A stretch of DNA of 64,000 nucleotides, from the NCBI GenBank assembly GCA_963614875.1, contig CAVEFC010000003.1:3666-67665 (forward strand), written 5' to 3'. The notes under the pieces are model-generated. The model searched no databases. It was not told the DNA's origin and saw nothing but the letters and a program-made list of their open reading frames with translations. Positions 51,962 through 59,341 of the stretch are shown piece by piece (the stretch's first letter is position 1; each line of letters begins with the position of its first letter). The stretch is from CAG-841 sp963614875. Lineage in GTDB: Bacteria > Bacillota > Clostridia > Oscillospirales > CAG-272. The position numbers and the translations under genes are program-made.

Positions 51962-51993
51962 TTTTTCGGGGCAGGGCAACCTGCCCCGAAAAA
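51962..51993 (+). other. Strong hairpin after tuf without a T-tract
   Basis: CGGGGCAGG (51967-51975), the GNRA-type tetraloop GCAA and CCTGCCCCG (51980-51988) form 9 bp, extended by five A-T pairs. The plus strand continues with ATTATAAAAG, not Ts, so intrinsic termination looks weak. It may act as a 3' end-protecting structure. Confidence 0.6.
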
Positions 51994-52001
51994 ATTATAA
52001 A

Positions 52002-52116
52002 AGATCTTTGGGGAATGGTGTAAATCCATACCGGCAGTTATAGTCTGCGAACGCCTTCGGGCGCCGATGAGGTGTAACTCCTCAACCGACGGTACAGTCC
52101 GGATGAGAAAAGATTT
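52002..52116 (+). ncRNA. FMN riboswitch (RFN element)
   Basis: The sequence fits the RFN aptamer. P1 pairs AGATCTTT (52002-52009) with AAAGATTT (52109-52116). The core has GGGAATGGTG, ACCGGCAG, a short hairpin CGCCTTCGGGCG, and GATGAG with ACCGAC and GTCCGGATGAGA. It precedes a terminator and ribU, the classic arrangement for riboflavin uptake. FMN binding should favour termination. Confidence 0.92.
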
Positions 52117-52138
52117 GCGGATATTACAGCTCCGCTTT

Positions 52139-52167
52139 TTCCCCTGAGTTTTCGGGGATTTTTTTAT
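52139..52167 (+). terminator. Terminator of the FMN riboswitch expression platform
   Basis: TCCCC and GGGGA form a short stem around TGAGTTTTC, followed by TTTTTTTATTT. It lies between the aptamer and ribU, about 20 nt before the start codon. Confidence 0.75.
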
Positions 52168-52188
52168 TTCCCTGAAGAAAGGGAAAAT

Positions 52189-52788
52189 ATGAAAGAAAAT
52201 AAAATCAGCGTAAAATCAATAGCAACGGTGGGCGTGCTCGGCGCCGTTGCGACCGTACTTATGTATCTTGAATTTCCGCTTGCGTTTCTCATTCCGAGCT
52301 TTGTGAAATTTGATTTTTCCGATCTTCCGGCGTTGCTTGCGTCGTTTGCGCTCGGCCCGATCGCGGGAATCGCGGTGTGCCTTATAAAATGCGTGATACA
52401 TATTGCGGTATCGTCAAGCGCGGGAGTGGGAGAGCTTGCAAACTTCATTTTAGGGTGCTGTTTCGTTCTGCCCGCCGGAATAATATACAAGCGTATAAAA
52501 ACCAAAAAGTCAGCGCTCATCGGCTCTTTAACGGGATCTGTCGTGATGGCGGCAGCGAGTTTTCCCGTAAATTATTTTATAACGTATCCTTTCTATATGA
52601 AAGCTTACAGCCTTACAAAAGAAACGATTGTTTCAATGTACAGGGCAATTCTTCCGTCCGTAAAAGGACTTGCGCAGGCACTTCTTATCTTCAACGTGCC
52701 GTTTACCCTTGTCAAAGGACTTATTGTTTCGACAATAGTTTTCTTTACCTACAAAAGACTTTCGCCCGTTCTTCACGGAAGAAAATAA
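52189..52788 (+). CDS. ribU: Riboflavin ECF transporter substrate-binding subunit RibU
   Basis: This 199-residue S component of an energy-coupling factor transporter has six membrane helices. The typical FPLAFLIPSFVKFDFSDLPA stretch (about 29-48) and GPIAGIAVCLIKCVIH are present, as in RibU. It binds riboflavin and works with the shared EcfA-EcfA'-EcfT module, which is elsewhere. The FMN riboswitch directly upstream confirms the substrate. ATG 52189 follows AAAGGG. Confidence 0.94.
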   Translation: MKENKISVKSIATVGVLGAVATVLMYLEFPLAFLIPSFVKFDFSDLPALLASFALGPIAGIAVCLIKCVIHIAVSSSAGVGELANFILGCCFVLPAGIIYKRIKTKKSALIGSLTGSVVMAAASFPVNYFITYPFYMKAYSLTKETIVSMYRAILPSVKGLAQALLIFNVPFTLVKGLIVSTIVFFTYKRLSPVLHGRK

Positions 52789-52842
52789 TTCTGAAAACAA
52801 ACGCATAGAATTGTGTAACAACATAAATCGGGAGTAAAAAAT

Positions 52843-53340
52843 ATGCTTTTATCCATAGCAAGTTCCATATCCGACTTTTTTCTGAACACCGTGGGCAAAG
52901 AGCTTTGTGTGTTCTTCTGCTCGATGATACCGATAATAGAGCTTCGCGGCGCGGTGCCGCTCGGCGCGGCGTTCAAAATGCCCCCGCTTCAGACGTATCT
53001 TCTCAGCGTTCTCGGAAATATGGTTCCCGTGCCTTTTATATTGCTTTTCATAAAAGGCATAATCCGCCTGATGCAGAAGACAAAGACCTTCGCCGGATTT
53101 GCGGACTGGCTTCTTTCAAAAGCCGAAAAAAACAAAGAAAAGATATCAAAATACGGCTTCTGGGGAGTTGCCGTGTTTATAATGATACCTCTTCCGGGAA
53201 CGGGCGCATGGACGGGTAGCCTTGTGGCAGCGGTGCTCGATATGCCGTTCTGGAAGGCTATGCTTTCAGCTCTGCTCGGAGTTATGGCGGCGGGAGTTAT
53301 AATGCTGCTTATATCATACGGCATCGCAGGTATAGTATAA
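52843..53340 (+). CDS. COG2426 family membrane protein (annotated as small multidrug export)
   Basis: This 165-residue protein has four to five membrane helices. MIPIIELRGAVPLGAAF (about residues 28-44) and IPLPGTGAWTGSLVAA (about 115-130) are the two family motifs of the COG2426/Sm_multidrug_ex group. Despite the name, the substrate is unproven. It follows ribU by 54 nt without an obvious promoter, so it may be cotranscribed with ribU and share its FMN control. Confidence 0.85.
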   Translation: MLLSIASSISDFFLNTVGKELCVFFCSMIPIIELRGAVPLGAAFKMPPLQTYLLSVLGNMVPVPFILLFIKGIIRLMQKTKTFAGFADWLLSKAEKNKEKISKYGFWGVAVFIMIPLPGTGAWTGSLVAAVLDMPFWKAMLSALLGVMAAGVIMLLISYGIAGIV

Positions 53341-53356
53341 AAATATAAAATTTCTA

Positions 53357-53385
53357 TTGCATTATTGAAAATGCTGTGTTATAAT
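53357..53385 (+). promoter_or_regulatory. Sigma-A promoter for the SAM riboswitch-metK unit
   Basis: TTGCAT (53357-53362), a 17-bp spacer and TATAAT (53380-53385). Transcription would start just before the aptamer. Confidence 0.8.
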
Positions 53386-53390
53386 ACTTG

Positions 53391-53479
53391 TATCTTATCA
53401 AGAGAGGCGGAGGGACTGGCCCTGTGAAGCCCGGCAACCTGTATTTTATACAAGGTGCCAATTCCCGATAGATGAGATT
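53391..53479 (+). ncRNA. SAM-I riboswitch (S-box)
   Basis: This is a clear S-box aptamer. P1 pairs TCTTATC (53393-53399) with GATGAGA (53471-53477). The core runs AAGAGAGGCGGAGGGACTGG, then CCTGTGAAGCCCGGCAACC and GGTGCCAATTCCCGATAG. It senses S-adenosylmethionine, the product of the downstream metK. Confidence 0.96.
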
Positions 53480-53497
53480 TGTTTTAAGCATTTCGGT

Positions 53498-53528
53498 CGT
53501 CTTGGGGAAATCCAAGGCGATTTTTATT
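53498..53528 (+). terminator. Terminator of the SAM-I riboswitch
   Basis: CGTCTTGG (53498-53505) pairs with CCAAGGCG (53512-53519), with one G-U, followed by ATTTTTATT. It is the OFF-state terminator before metK. Confidence 0.85.
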
Positions 53529-53569
53529 CGGGACTGTTAAGAAATAATAGCTTAAAAGGAAAAACAAAA

Positions 53570-54757
53570 ATGGCAACAAGATTTTTTGCAACCGAATCGG
53601 TGACGGAAGGTCATCCCGACAAGGTCTGCGACAGAATTTCGGACAGCGTGCTCGACGCGCTTCTCCGTCAGGACGAAAATGCGCGCTGCGCGTGCGAAAC
53701 GGCGGTTACAACTCAGCACGTTCTTGTGATGGGCGAGATAACGGCAAACGCGGATATAGACGTTGAAAAAACGGTAAGAGACGCGGTCCGCGACATCGGC
53801 TACACAAAAAAAGAATACGGCTTTGACTGCGACAACCTTAAAATTCTCAATCTTATACATACTCAGTCGCCTGATATAGCGATGGGCGTGGACGAATCGC
53901 TTGAAGCAAAAGAGGGCGACGGCGACGGCTTTGACATCGGCGCGGGCGATCAGGGAATGGTATTCGGTTATGCGTGCAGAGAAACGGAAAACTTTATGCC
54001 GCTCGGATATTCGATAGCCACAAATCTTTCCAAAAGGCTTGCGGCTGTAAGAAAAAGCGGCGATATAGGCTATCTTCGTCCGGACGGAAAAACTCAGGTG
54101 ACCGTTCAGTACGACGGCGACACTCCCGTAAGACTTGACAACATAGTTGTTTCCGCGCATCACGATCCGGAGGCTACCCAGAAGCAGATACGCAGTGACA
54201 TAATAGAAAAGGTTATTTATCCCGTCGTACCGAAGCATTTAATTGACGCGGATACAAAAATATATGTAAATCCGACGGGCAGATTTGTTGTCGGCGGGCC
54301 GGACGGAGACAGCGGTCTTACCGGAAGAAAAATAATCGTCGATACCTACGGCGGATATTCAAGACACGGCGGCGGCGCATTTTCCGGCAAGGACGCAACA
54401 AAGGTTGACAGAAGCGCCTGCTATGCGGCAAGATATGCGGCAAAAAACATAATAGCGTCGGGCGCAGCCGACAGATGCGAGGTTCAGATAGCTTATGCCA
54501 TAGGTGTTGCGCATCCGCTTTGCGTGAACGTAAACACCTTCGGAACGGGAAAAGCTCCCGATGAGAAAATCGCAAAGGCTCTGCGCGAAACGGTGGATTT
54601 CCGTCCTGCCGCAATAATTTCGTATTTCGGACTCAGAAAGCCGATATTTGCTCCGCTTTCGGCATACGGCCATTTCGGAAGAGAAGAGCTTGGCGTTCGC
54701 TTTGAGAAAACCGACGTAGCCGACATAATAGCCGACAAGCTCGCGCTCAGACTCTGA
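53570..54757 (+). CDS. metK: S-adenosylmethionine synthetase
   Basis: MetK makes SAM from methionine and ATP. The 395-residue protein has TEGHPDKVCDRISD at the N-terminus (ATP and Mg site), the GAGDQGMVFGYA loop (about 124), LRPDGKTQVTV, NPTGRFVVGGPDGDSGLTGR (about 224), the P-loop-like GGGAFSGKDATKVDRSA (about 264) and a C-terminal HFGREELGVRFEKTD. It is complete. The SAM-I riboswitch upstream gives feedback control by its product. Confidence 0.98.
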   Translation: MATRFFATESVTEGHPDKVCDRISDSVLDALLRQDENARCACETAVTTQHVLVMGEITANADIDVEKTVRDAVRDIGYTKKEYGFDCDNLKILNLIHTQSPDIAMGVDESLEAKEGDGDGFDIGAGDQGMVFGYACRETENFMPLGYSIATNLSKRLAAVRKSGDIGYLRPDGKTQVTVQYDGDTPVRLDNIVVSAHHDPEATQKQIRSDIIEKVIYPVVPKHLIDADTKIYVNPTGRFVVGGPDGDSGLTGRKIIVDTYGGYSRHGGGAFSGKDATKVDRSACYAARYAAKNIIASGAADRCEVQIAYAIGVAHPLCVNVNTFGTGKAPDEKIAKALRETVDFRPAAIISYFGLRKPIFAPLSAYGHFGREELGVRFEKTDVADIIADKLALRL

Positions 54758-54777
54758 CGGGACAAAACAAAATAACA

Positions 54778-54827
54778 AACGGGCGACCTTTTTCATATCA
54801 TATGATAAAAGCAAAAAGGAGCCCGTT
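54778..54827 (+). promoter_or_regulatory. Hairpin that buries the RBS of the 105-residue protein
   Basis: AACGGGC (54778-54784) pairs with GCCCGTT (54821-54827), and CCTTTTT (54787-54793) pairs with AAAAAGG (54813-54819), 14 bp in all. The loop contains a smaller palindrome, ATCATATGAT. The second arm includes the Shine-Dalgarno and abuts the ATG at 54828. It could switch translation or double as a metK 3' structure. Confidence 0.6.
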
Positions 54828-55145
54828 ATGTATATATTCATAAGGATTTTTCTTTCACTTTGCATTTTTTACGGAATTTATATTCTTGCGGCGGCACTTA
54901 TCGCATTTTGCGCCGGCAGGGAGCTGAAACGCCGCAGCTGTGAGTGCGACGGCGGTGAAATAAGCATATATGCGGATTCCGAAAATGTGGAATACTGCAT
55001 AAGAGCCGCGATAGCGGAATCTGCGTTCAGGGTGAAAAAAATAACGGTGAACATTCCGCAGTCATCTCCCGAGCGGGAAAAAACGGCGGAAATCGCCGAA
55101 AAATTCAGAAGAAAATACAAAAATATAAAGATAAATTATAGCTGA
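54828..55145 (+). CDS. Small single-pass membrane protein, function unknown
   Basis: I do not recognise this 105-residue protein. It has one strong hydrophobic segment (about residues 5-29) followed by a cytosolic or external domain of about 75 residues. The domain alternates beta-like stretches (EISIYADSENVEY, RVKKITVNI) and a basic helix (EIAEKFRRKYKNIKINYS). It begins directly behind a hairpin that covers its RBS, AAGGAG. The recD2 gene follows after 20 nt, so they may be cotranscribed. It reads as a real gene because of the RBS, the close packing and normal codon use. Confidence 0.7.
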   Translation: MYIFIRIFLSLCIFYGIYILAAALIAFCAGRELKRRSCECDGGEISIYADSENVEYCIRAAIAESAFRVKKITVNIPQSSPEREKTAEIAEKFRRKYKNIKINYS

Positions 55146-55165
55146 AGGAGGTCGGATCGGACGGT

Positions 55166-57394
55166 ATGGAAATCGGCGAGGAGCTTATAAAAATTTCCGG
55201 AATTATTGAAAAAATAATATATCAGAACGAAGAAAACGGCTATACCGTCTGCGATATCGCAACCGATGACGACGAGCTTGTCACGGCGGTGGGCATTATG
55301 CCGTATCTTTGCGAGGGCGAAAGCATAGAAGCCGGCGGAAAGTGGACGATGCATCCGCAGTTCGGACATCAGTTTGCGGTTGAATATTACGAAAAACAGC
55401 TTCCTTCAACCGAAAGCACGATACTCAAATATCTTGCGTCTGGCGCAGTGCGCGGAATAGGCAAGGCTACGGCAAAGCGTATAGTCGAAAAATACGGGCT
55501 TGACAGCTTCGACGTTATCGAAAAAAATCCCGAATGGCTTGCCGATATTTCCGGAATTTCTCCGAAAAAGGCAAAGGAAATAGGGGAAAGCTTCAGAGCG
55601 CAGTTCGGTATGCGCTCGGTTATGATGTTCTGCCGTGATTATTTCGGAGCGCTGACATCGGTGAAAATATATAAGCGCTTCGGCAGCGGAGCAGTGGATA
55701 TGATAAAAGCAAATCCGTATCTTCTGTGCGACGAAATAAGCGGAATAGGCTTTGAAAAAGCCGACGCCGTCGCGCGCTCGCTCGGAATTCCGAAGGATTC
55801 GAGGGAGAGGATTGCCGCGGGAATAAAATTTGTGCTTACATACAATCAGTATTCCGGCGGACACGTTTATCTTCCGCAGAACAAGCTTGTCGAAACGTCG
55901 TGCAAGCTGCTTTCGTGCAGTGCGGACGACGCCGAAAACGAGCTCGGAGCGCTTGTGATGCGCGGCGAGCTTGTGCTTGAAAAGCTTGACAAAAGAAACT
56001 GCATTTACACAAAGGAATCTCACAGGGCGGAAAAATATATAGTTGAAAAGTTGGACGAGCTGTCAAAGGCGGATCACAGCATAGATACGGCAAATGTTTC
56101 GGCGCTGATAGAGCGTGTGGAGGTTGAAAACGGGATATCGTATGCAAAGCTTCAGAAAAAGGCGATAACGGATTCACTTTGTCAGGGCGTATTTGTGCTT
56201 ACGGGCGGCCCCGGAACGGGCAAGACAACCGTTGCAAAAGCAATAATACGGATATTTGAAACGCTCGGACTTCCCGTTGCGCTTTGCGCGCCGACAGGTC
56301 GCGCCGCCAAAAGAATGACGGAGGCTACGGGCAGGGAAGCGAAAACCATTCACCGCCTGCTCGAAACCGAGCGCGGCTCGGACGACGAGCCGAAATTTCA
56401 CCGCGGCGAAAATTGCCCGCTCGATGAGGACGTTATACTTGTGGACGAATCTTCGATGATAGATATTTATCTTATGGAGGCGCTTCTGCGCGCCGTAAGA
56501 CCGACCGCACGCCTTATTATGATAGGCGACGCAAGTCAGCTTCCGCCGGTGGGACCCGGGTGCGTGTTCAGGGATATCATAGCTTCAGACAGATACAATA
56601 CGGTTGAGCTTAAATATATTTTCCGTCAGGCTATGGAAAGTCAGATTGTCACAAACGCGCACGCGGTAAACGACGGCGAGCATATAGACCTTACGAAAAA
56701 GGACGGAGATTTCTTTTTTCTTCCGCGCGAAACGGACGAGCTTACCGCGCAGACCGTAGTTGAGCTTTGCAAAAAGCGACTGCCGAAAAGCTACGGACTT
56801 TCCGTGTTTGACGGCATACAGGTCATAACGCCGTCGAAAAAGGGCGTTGCCGGAACGGAAGCGCTTTGCAGTGCGCTTCAGAGCGCAATAAATCCGCCTT
56901 CAAAAAGCAGGAAGGAATTCCGTCGCAAAACGACCGTGCTTCGTGAGGGCGACAAGGTTATGCAGGTGAAAAACAATTACGGCATAACGTGGATCCGCAC
57001 GGACGGCGAAGAAGGAACGGGCGTTTTCAACGGAGATATCGGAGTTATAGTCAAAATAAGCAGCTCCGAAGAAAAAATAACCGTCGATTACGACGGCAAA
57101 ATAGTTGAATACGATTTTATATCGGCGGAGGAGCTTGAGCTTGCTTATGCCGTTACGGTGCATAAAAGTCAGGGCAGCGAATATCCGATAGTCATCATTC
57201 CGCTTTACCGTTATACGCCGAAGCTGCTTACGAGAAATCTTCTTTATACGGCGATAACAAGAGCGCAGAATATGGTTGTTCTTGTCGGCGACGGGGCGGT
57301 TGCCGATATGATGGTGGACAACAACCGTCAGACAAAGCGTTATACGGGGCTTGAATATTTTCTCGGGAGGTTTGACGAAAATGAAGCTGACTGA
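55166..57394 (+). CDS. recD2: RecD2-type ATP-dependent DNA helicase
   Basis: This 742-residue superfamily 1B helicase is of the RecD2 (YrrC) type found outside RecBCD. It has an N-terminal OB-like part, helix-hairpin-helix repeats (GAVRGIGKATAKRIVEKYG, about residues 93-111, then further copies to 205), the Walker A loop GGPGTGKTT (about 347), Walker B VDESSMID (about 428), GDASQLPPVGPG (about 455), and the C-terminal UvrD-like AVTVHKSQGSEYP. It acts in DNA repair and replication fork maintenance. ATG 55166 is 14 nt after AAGGAGG, a long spacing. Confidence 0.94.
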   Translation: MEIGEELIKISGIIEKIIYQNEENGYTVCDIATDDDELVTAVGIMPYLCEGESIEAGGKWTMHPQFGHQFAVEYYEKQLPSTESTILKYLASGAVRGIGKATAKRIVEKYGLDSFDVIEKNPEWLADISGISPKKAKEIGESFRAQFGMRSVMMFCRDYFGALTSVKIYKRFGSGAVDMIKANPYLLCDEISGIGFEKADAVARSLGIPKDSRERIAAGIKFVLTYNQYSGGHVYLPQNKLVETSCKLLSCSADDAENELGALVMRGELVLEKLDKRNCIYTKESHRAEKYIVEKLDELSKADHSIDTANVSALIERVEVENGISYAKLQKKAITDSLCQGVFVLTGGPGTGKTTVAKAIIRIFETLGLPVALCAPTGRAAKRMTEATGREAKTIHRLLETERGSDDEPKFHRGENCPLDEDVILVDESSMIDIYLMEALLRAVRPTARLIMIGDASQLPPVGPGCVFRDIIASDRYNTVELKYIFRQAMESQIVTNAHAVNDGEHIDLTKKDGDFFFLPRETDELTAQTVVELCKKRLPKSYGLSVFDGIQVITPSKKGVAGTEALCSALQSAINPPSKSRKEFRRKTTVLREGDKVMQVKNNYGITWIRTDGEEGTGVFNGDIGVIVKISSSEEKITVDYDGKIVEYDFISAEELELAYAVTVHKSQGSEYPIVIIPLYRYTPKLLTRNLLYTAITRAQNMVVLVGDGAVADMMVDNNRQTKRYTGLEYFLGRFDENEAD

Positions 57395-58070
57395 GCTTAT
57401 TTTTCCGCCGAAATGTCTTCTGTGCGGAAAGGTGACGCACGGCGAATATCTTTGCGGCGACTGCGCCGGAAAATATAAAGCCGTTTGCGAAAAGCCCTGC
57501 GATATCTGCTTCAGAGCGCAAGCCGATTGCCGATGTCATCACATAGACGGGGTTGATGCGGAAATTCACGTTTTTGAATTCGAGGGGGAAATATCGAGAA
57601 AGCTTATATATTCTCTCAAACACAAAAACAGCAGACGTCTGCGCGAATTTCTTGCCGGCGAATGCAAACGCGCGCTGATGTCGGCAATAACCGATATAGG
57701 CGGCTTTTCGGAATGTGTGCTTACATATGCTCCGCGAAGCAGGGACAGCATAGACGAATACGGCTTTGATCATGCAAAGGAGCTTTGCAGAATAATATCG
57801 CGTCTGACCGAAATTCCGATGCAGACGCTCATTGTTCACGGGAAAAGCTCGCAAAAGCAAAAGGAGCTTACCGCCCGTGAAAGACGCGACAACGCCGAAA
57901 GCACATATTCGGGCGCAAAAAATGTCAGGGCGCCGTATAAGGTTATAATAATAGACGATGTTACGACCACGGGAAGCACAATATCAAGCTGTGCAAAAAT
58001 CGTAAGGGCGCTCGGCGCGGAATATGTGGCTGCGCTCACGGTGGCATATACTCCGAAAAAAAGAACATAA
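57381..58070 (+). CDS. comF: ComF family phosphoribosyltransferase-like protein
   Basis: This 229-residue protein has an N-terminal zinc-finger part, CLLCGK...CGDC...CDIC (about residues 11-50), and a C-terminal phosphoribosyltransferase fold with the PRPP motif VIIIDDVTTTGST (about 190-202). ComFC is needed for DNA uptake in competent bacteria; the enzymatic role is unclear. ATG 57381, behind GGGAGG, overlaps the recD2 end by 14 nt. The coupling with recD2 suggests a shared DNA-processing context. No other com genes are in the window. Confidence 0.9.
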   Translation: MKLTELIFPPKCLLCGKVTHGEYLCGDCAGKYKAVCEKPCDICFRAQADCRCHHIDGVDAEIHVFEFEGEISRKLIYSLKHKNSRRLREFLAGECKRALMSAITDIGGFSECVLTYAPRSRDSIDEYGFDHAKELCRIISRLTEIPMQTLIVHGKSSQKQKELTARERRDNAESTYSGAKNVRAPYKVIIIDDVTTTGSTISSCAKIVRALGAEYVAALTVAYTPKKRT

Positions 58071-58085
58071 AAGAGGTGATATCAC

Positions 58086-58958
58086 TTGACAAAGACAAAT
58101 AAAAAAAGACTTTTTATAATAGTCCTTTGCGCTGTTTTAATGGCAATGGCATTGCTTTTTGCATATGTTTTAAGATATCATTTCTGGCGCATTTACGGAT
58201 TTTTCGACGGAATGAGAAAAGGCGAAAAGGGACTTCTTTCGCAGATAAGCGTTGACGCGGCAGAGCTTAAAGGCTTTGAAATATCGGAGCTTGAGGGCAC
58301 GGAGGGCATAATATACAGCAACGTACTTTGGCTTGTGAATTCCTCGCATCCGCTTTCGGAGCAGGATGTTCCCGCCGTTGCCGTGATAGACGATGATAAC
58401 AGCGTCAGCACCTATGTTCTTTATGATCTGGAAAGACTTTTTGCCGAGGTAAAAAATCGCTTCGGAAAGGATTTGCTTCTGACAAGCACCTATCGGACAC
58501 GCGAATATCAGGCGTGGGTATATGAAACCAATCCTTACGCGGTTCCGGCAGGCACAAGCGAACACGAAACGGGACTTGCCGTCGATGTGAAGATAGACGG
58601 ATATCCGCAGAAAAGATTTATAAACAGCAACGTCGGCAGATGGGTAGCGAAAAATTCATATAAGTTCGGATTTATCATACGTTATACCATGTGGGGCGAA
58701 AAGATGACGGGCGTCGAATATGAGCCGTGGCATCTGCGTTATGTAAGCGAACCCCACGCCGAGATAATATACCGCAGTAAGATTACGCTTGAAGAATATG
58801 CCTCTCTTTACGAGGACGGACAATTTTATTCTTTCGGAGATTATGTTATATCTCATCAGTCCGGCTCGGAGGGGAAGCTGCTCTTTCCCGATACGGATAA
58901 AAACATTTATGTTTCTCCCGATAATGCCGGAGGGTATTATATCTGGGGGAAAAGATAA
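58086..58958 (+). CDS. D-alanyl-D-alanine carboxypeptidase, M15B family (first copy)
   Basis: This 290-residue enzyme is anchored by an N-terminal helix (about 8-30) with the catalytic domain outside. The zinc-site motifs are AGTSEHETGLAVDV (about 153-166) and YEPWHLRYV (about 211-219), as in VanY-type peptidases. It would trim the terminal D-Ala of peptidoglycan stem peptides. The start is TTG 58086, behind GAGGTGAT, 15 nt after comF. Residues about 60-100 form an extra N-terminal segment. No van genes are near, so a housekeeping wall role is more likely than vancomycin resistance. Confidence 0.9.
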   Translation: MTKTNKKRLFIIVLCAVLMAMALLFAYVLRYHFWRIYGFFDGMRKGEKGLLSQISVDAAELKGFEISELEGTEGIIYSNVLWLVNSSHPLSEQDVPAVAVIDDDNSVSTYVLYDLERLFAEVKNRFGKDLLLTSTYRTREYQAWVYETNPYAVPAGTSEHETGLAVDVKIDGYPQKRFINSNVGRWVAKNSYKFGFIIRYTMWGEKMTGVEYEPWHLRYVSEPHAEIIYRSKITLEEYASLYEDGQFYSFGDYVISHQSGSEGKLLFPDTDKNIYVSPDNAGGYYIWGKR

Positions 58959-58962
58959 AAAG

Positions 58963-58993
58963 AAATGCGTCGATGAAATCGGCGCATTTTTTG
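58963..58993 (+). terminator. Terminator after the first M15B gene
   Basis: ATGCGTCGAT (58965-58974) pairs with ATCGGCGCAT (58978-58987), with one G-U, followed by TTTTT. Confidence 0.85.
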
Positions 58994-59048
58994 ATATTGA
59001 TACGGATATTTTCATAATGATTTTCCGCAAATGATAAAACCGCCTTTA

Positions 59049-59154
59049 CCCTACGGGAATCGATTCTCGCAGCTCTACGCTGCTCGGTCGTCGCGGCTCT
59101 GACAGCCTAGTTAAAGGCTGTCATTCACTACCGCTCCTTCGATTCCCTCGGAGC
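59049..59154. repeat. Structured element repeating the tRNA-Glu 3' end
   Basis: CCCTACGGGAATCGA (59049-59063) is an exact copy of 59200-59214, inside tRNA-Glu. GGGAATCGA (59055-59063) also forms a perfect inverted repeat with TCGATTCCC (59139-59147). Between them lie hairpins GCAGC/GCTGC (59069-59083) and GACAGCC/GGCTGTC (59101-59122). An alternative hairpin, GCTCC/GGAGC (59133-59154), competes for the 3' arm. No full tRNA cloverleaf and no ORF is present. Confidence 0.6.
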
Positions 59155-59192
59155 AAAAAAATAAAAGCACCCACAGGGTGCTTTTATTTTTT
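59154..59192 (-). terminator. Terminator after tRNA-Glu
   Basis: AAAAGCACCC (59163-59172) and GGGTGCTTTT (59176-59185) form a 10-bp stem with loop ACA. On the minus strand it is followed by ATTTTTTT. It is nearly symmetrical, so it could also work on the plus strand. Confidence 0.85.
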
Positions 59193-59267
59193 TGGTGACC
59201 CCTACGGGAATCGAACCCATGATTGCGCCGTGAGAGGGCGCCGTCTTAGCCGCTTGACCAAGGGGCC
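59193..59267 (-). tRNA. tRNA-Glu(CTC)
   Basis: The minus strand folds as a cloverleaf: acceptor GGCCCCT with AGGGGTC, anticodon arm GCGCC-CTCTCAC-GGCGC, T-arm with GGTTCGATTCC. The anticodon is CTC, reading GAG. CCA is encoded at 59195-59193. The gene is 75 nt with its own promoter and terminator. Confidence 0.97.
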
Positions 59268-59290
59268 ATAGTCCTTTGCGGAACAATGGT

Positions 59291-59319
59291 ATTATACCAT
59301 ACAGTTTTATAAAATGCAA
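59291..59319 (-). promoter_or_regulatory. Sigma-A promoter for tRNA-Glu
   Basis: On the minus strand TTGCAT (59319-59314), a 17-bp spacer and perfect TATAAT (59296-59291), 23 nt before the tRNA. Confidence 0.8.
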
Positions 59320-59341
59320 GATGTTTTTTACTTATTTTTGA

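Noticed and set aside
51962..51993. Intrinsic terminator after tuf
   Set aside because: The stem is strong but is followed by ATTATAAAAG, not a T-tract, on the plus strand. It is listed only as a hairpin.
59049..59154. Second tRNA gene beside tRNA-Glu
   Set aside because: The T-arm-like words are present at both ends, but no acceptor pairing, D-arm or anticodon arm can be formed.
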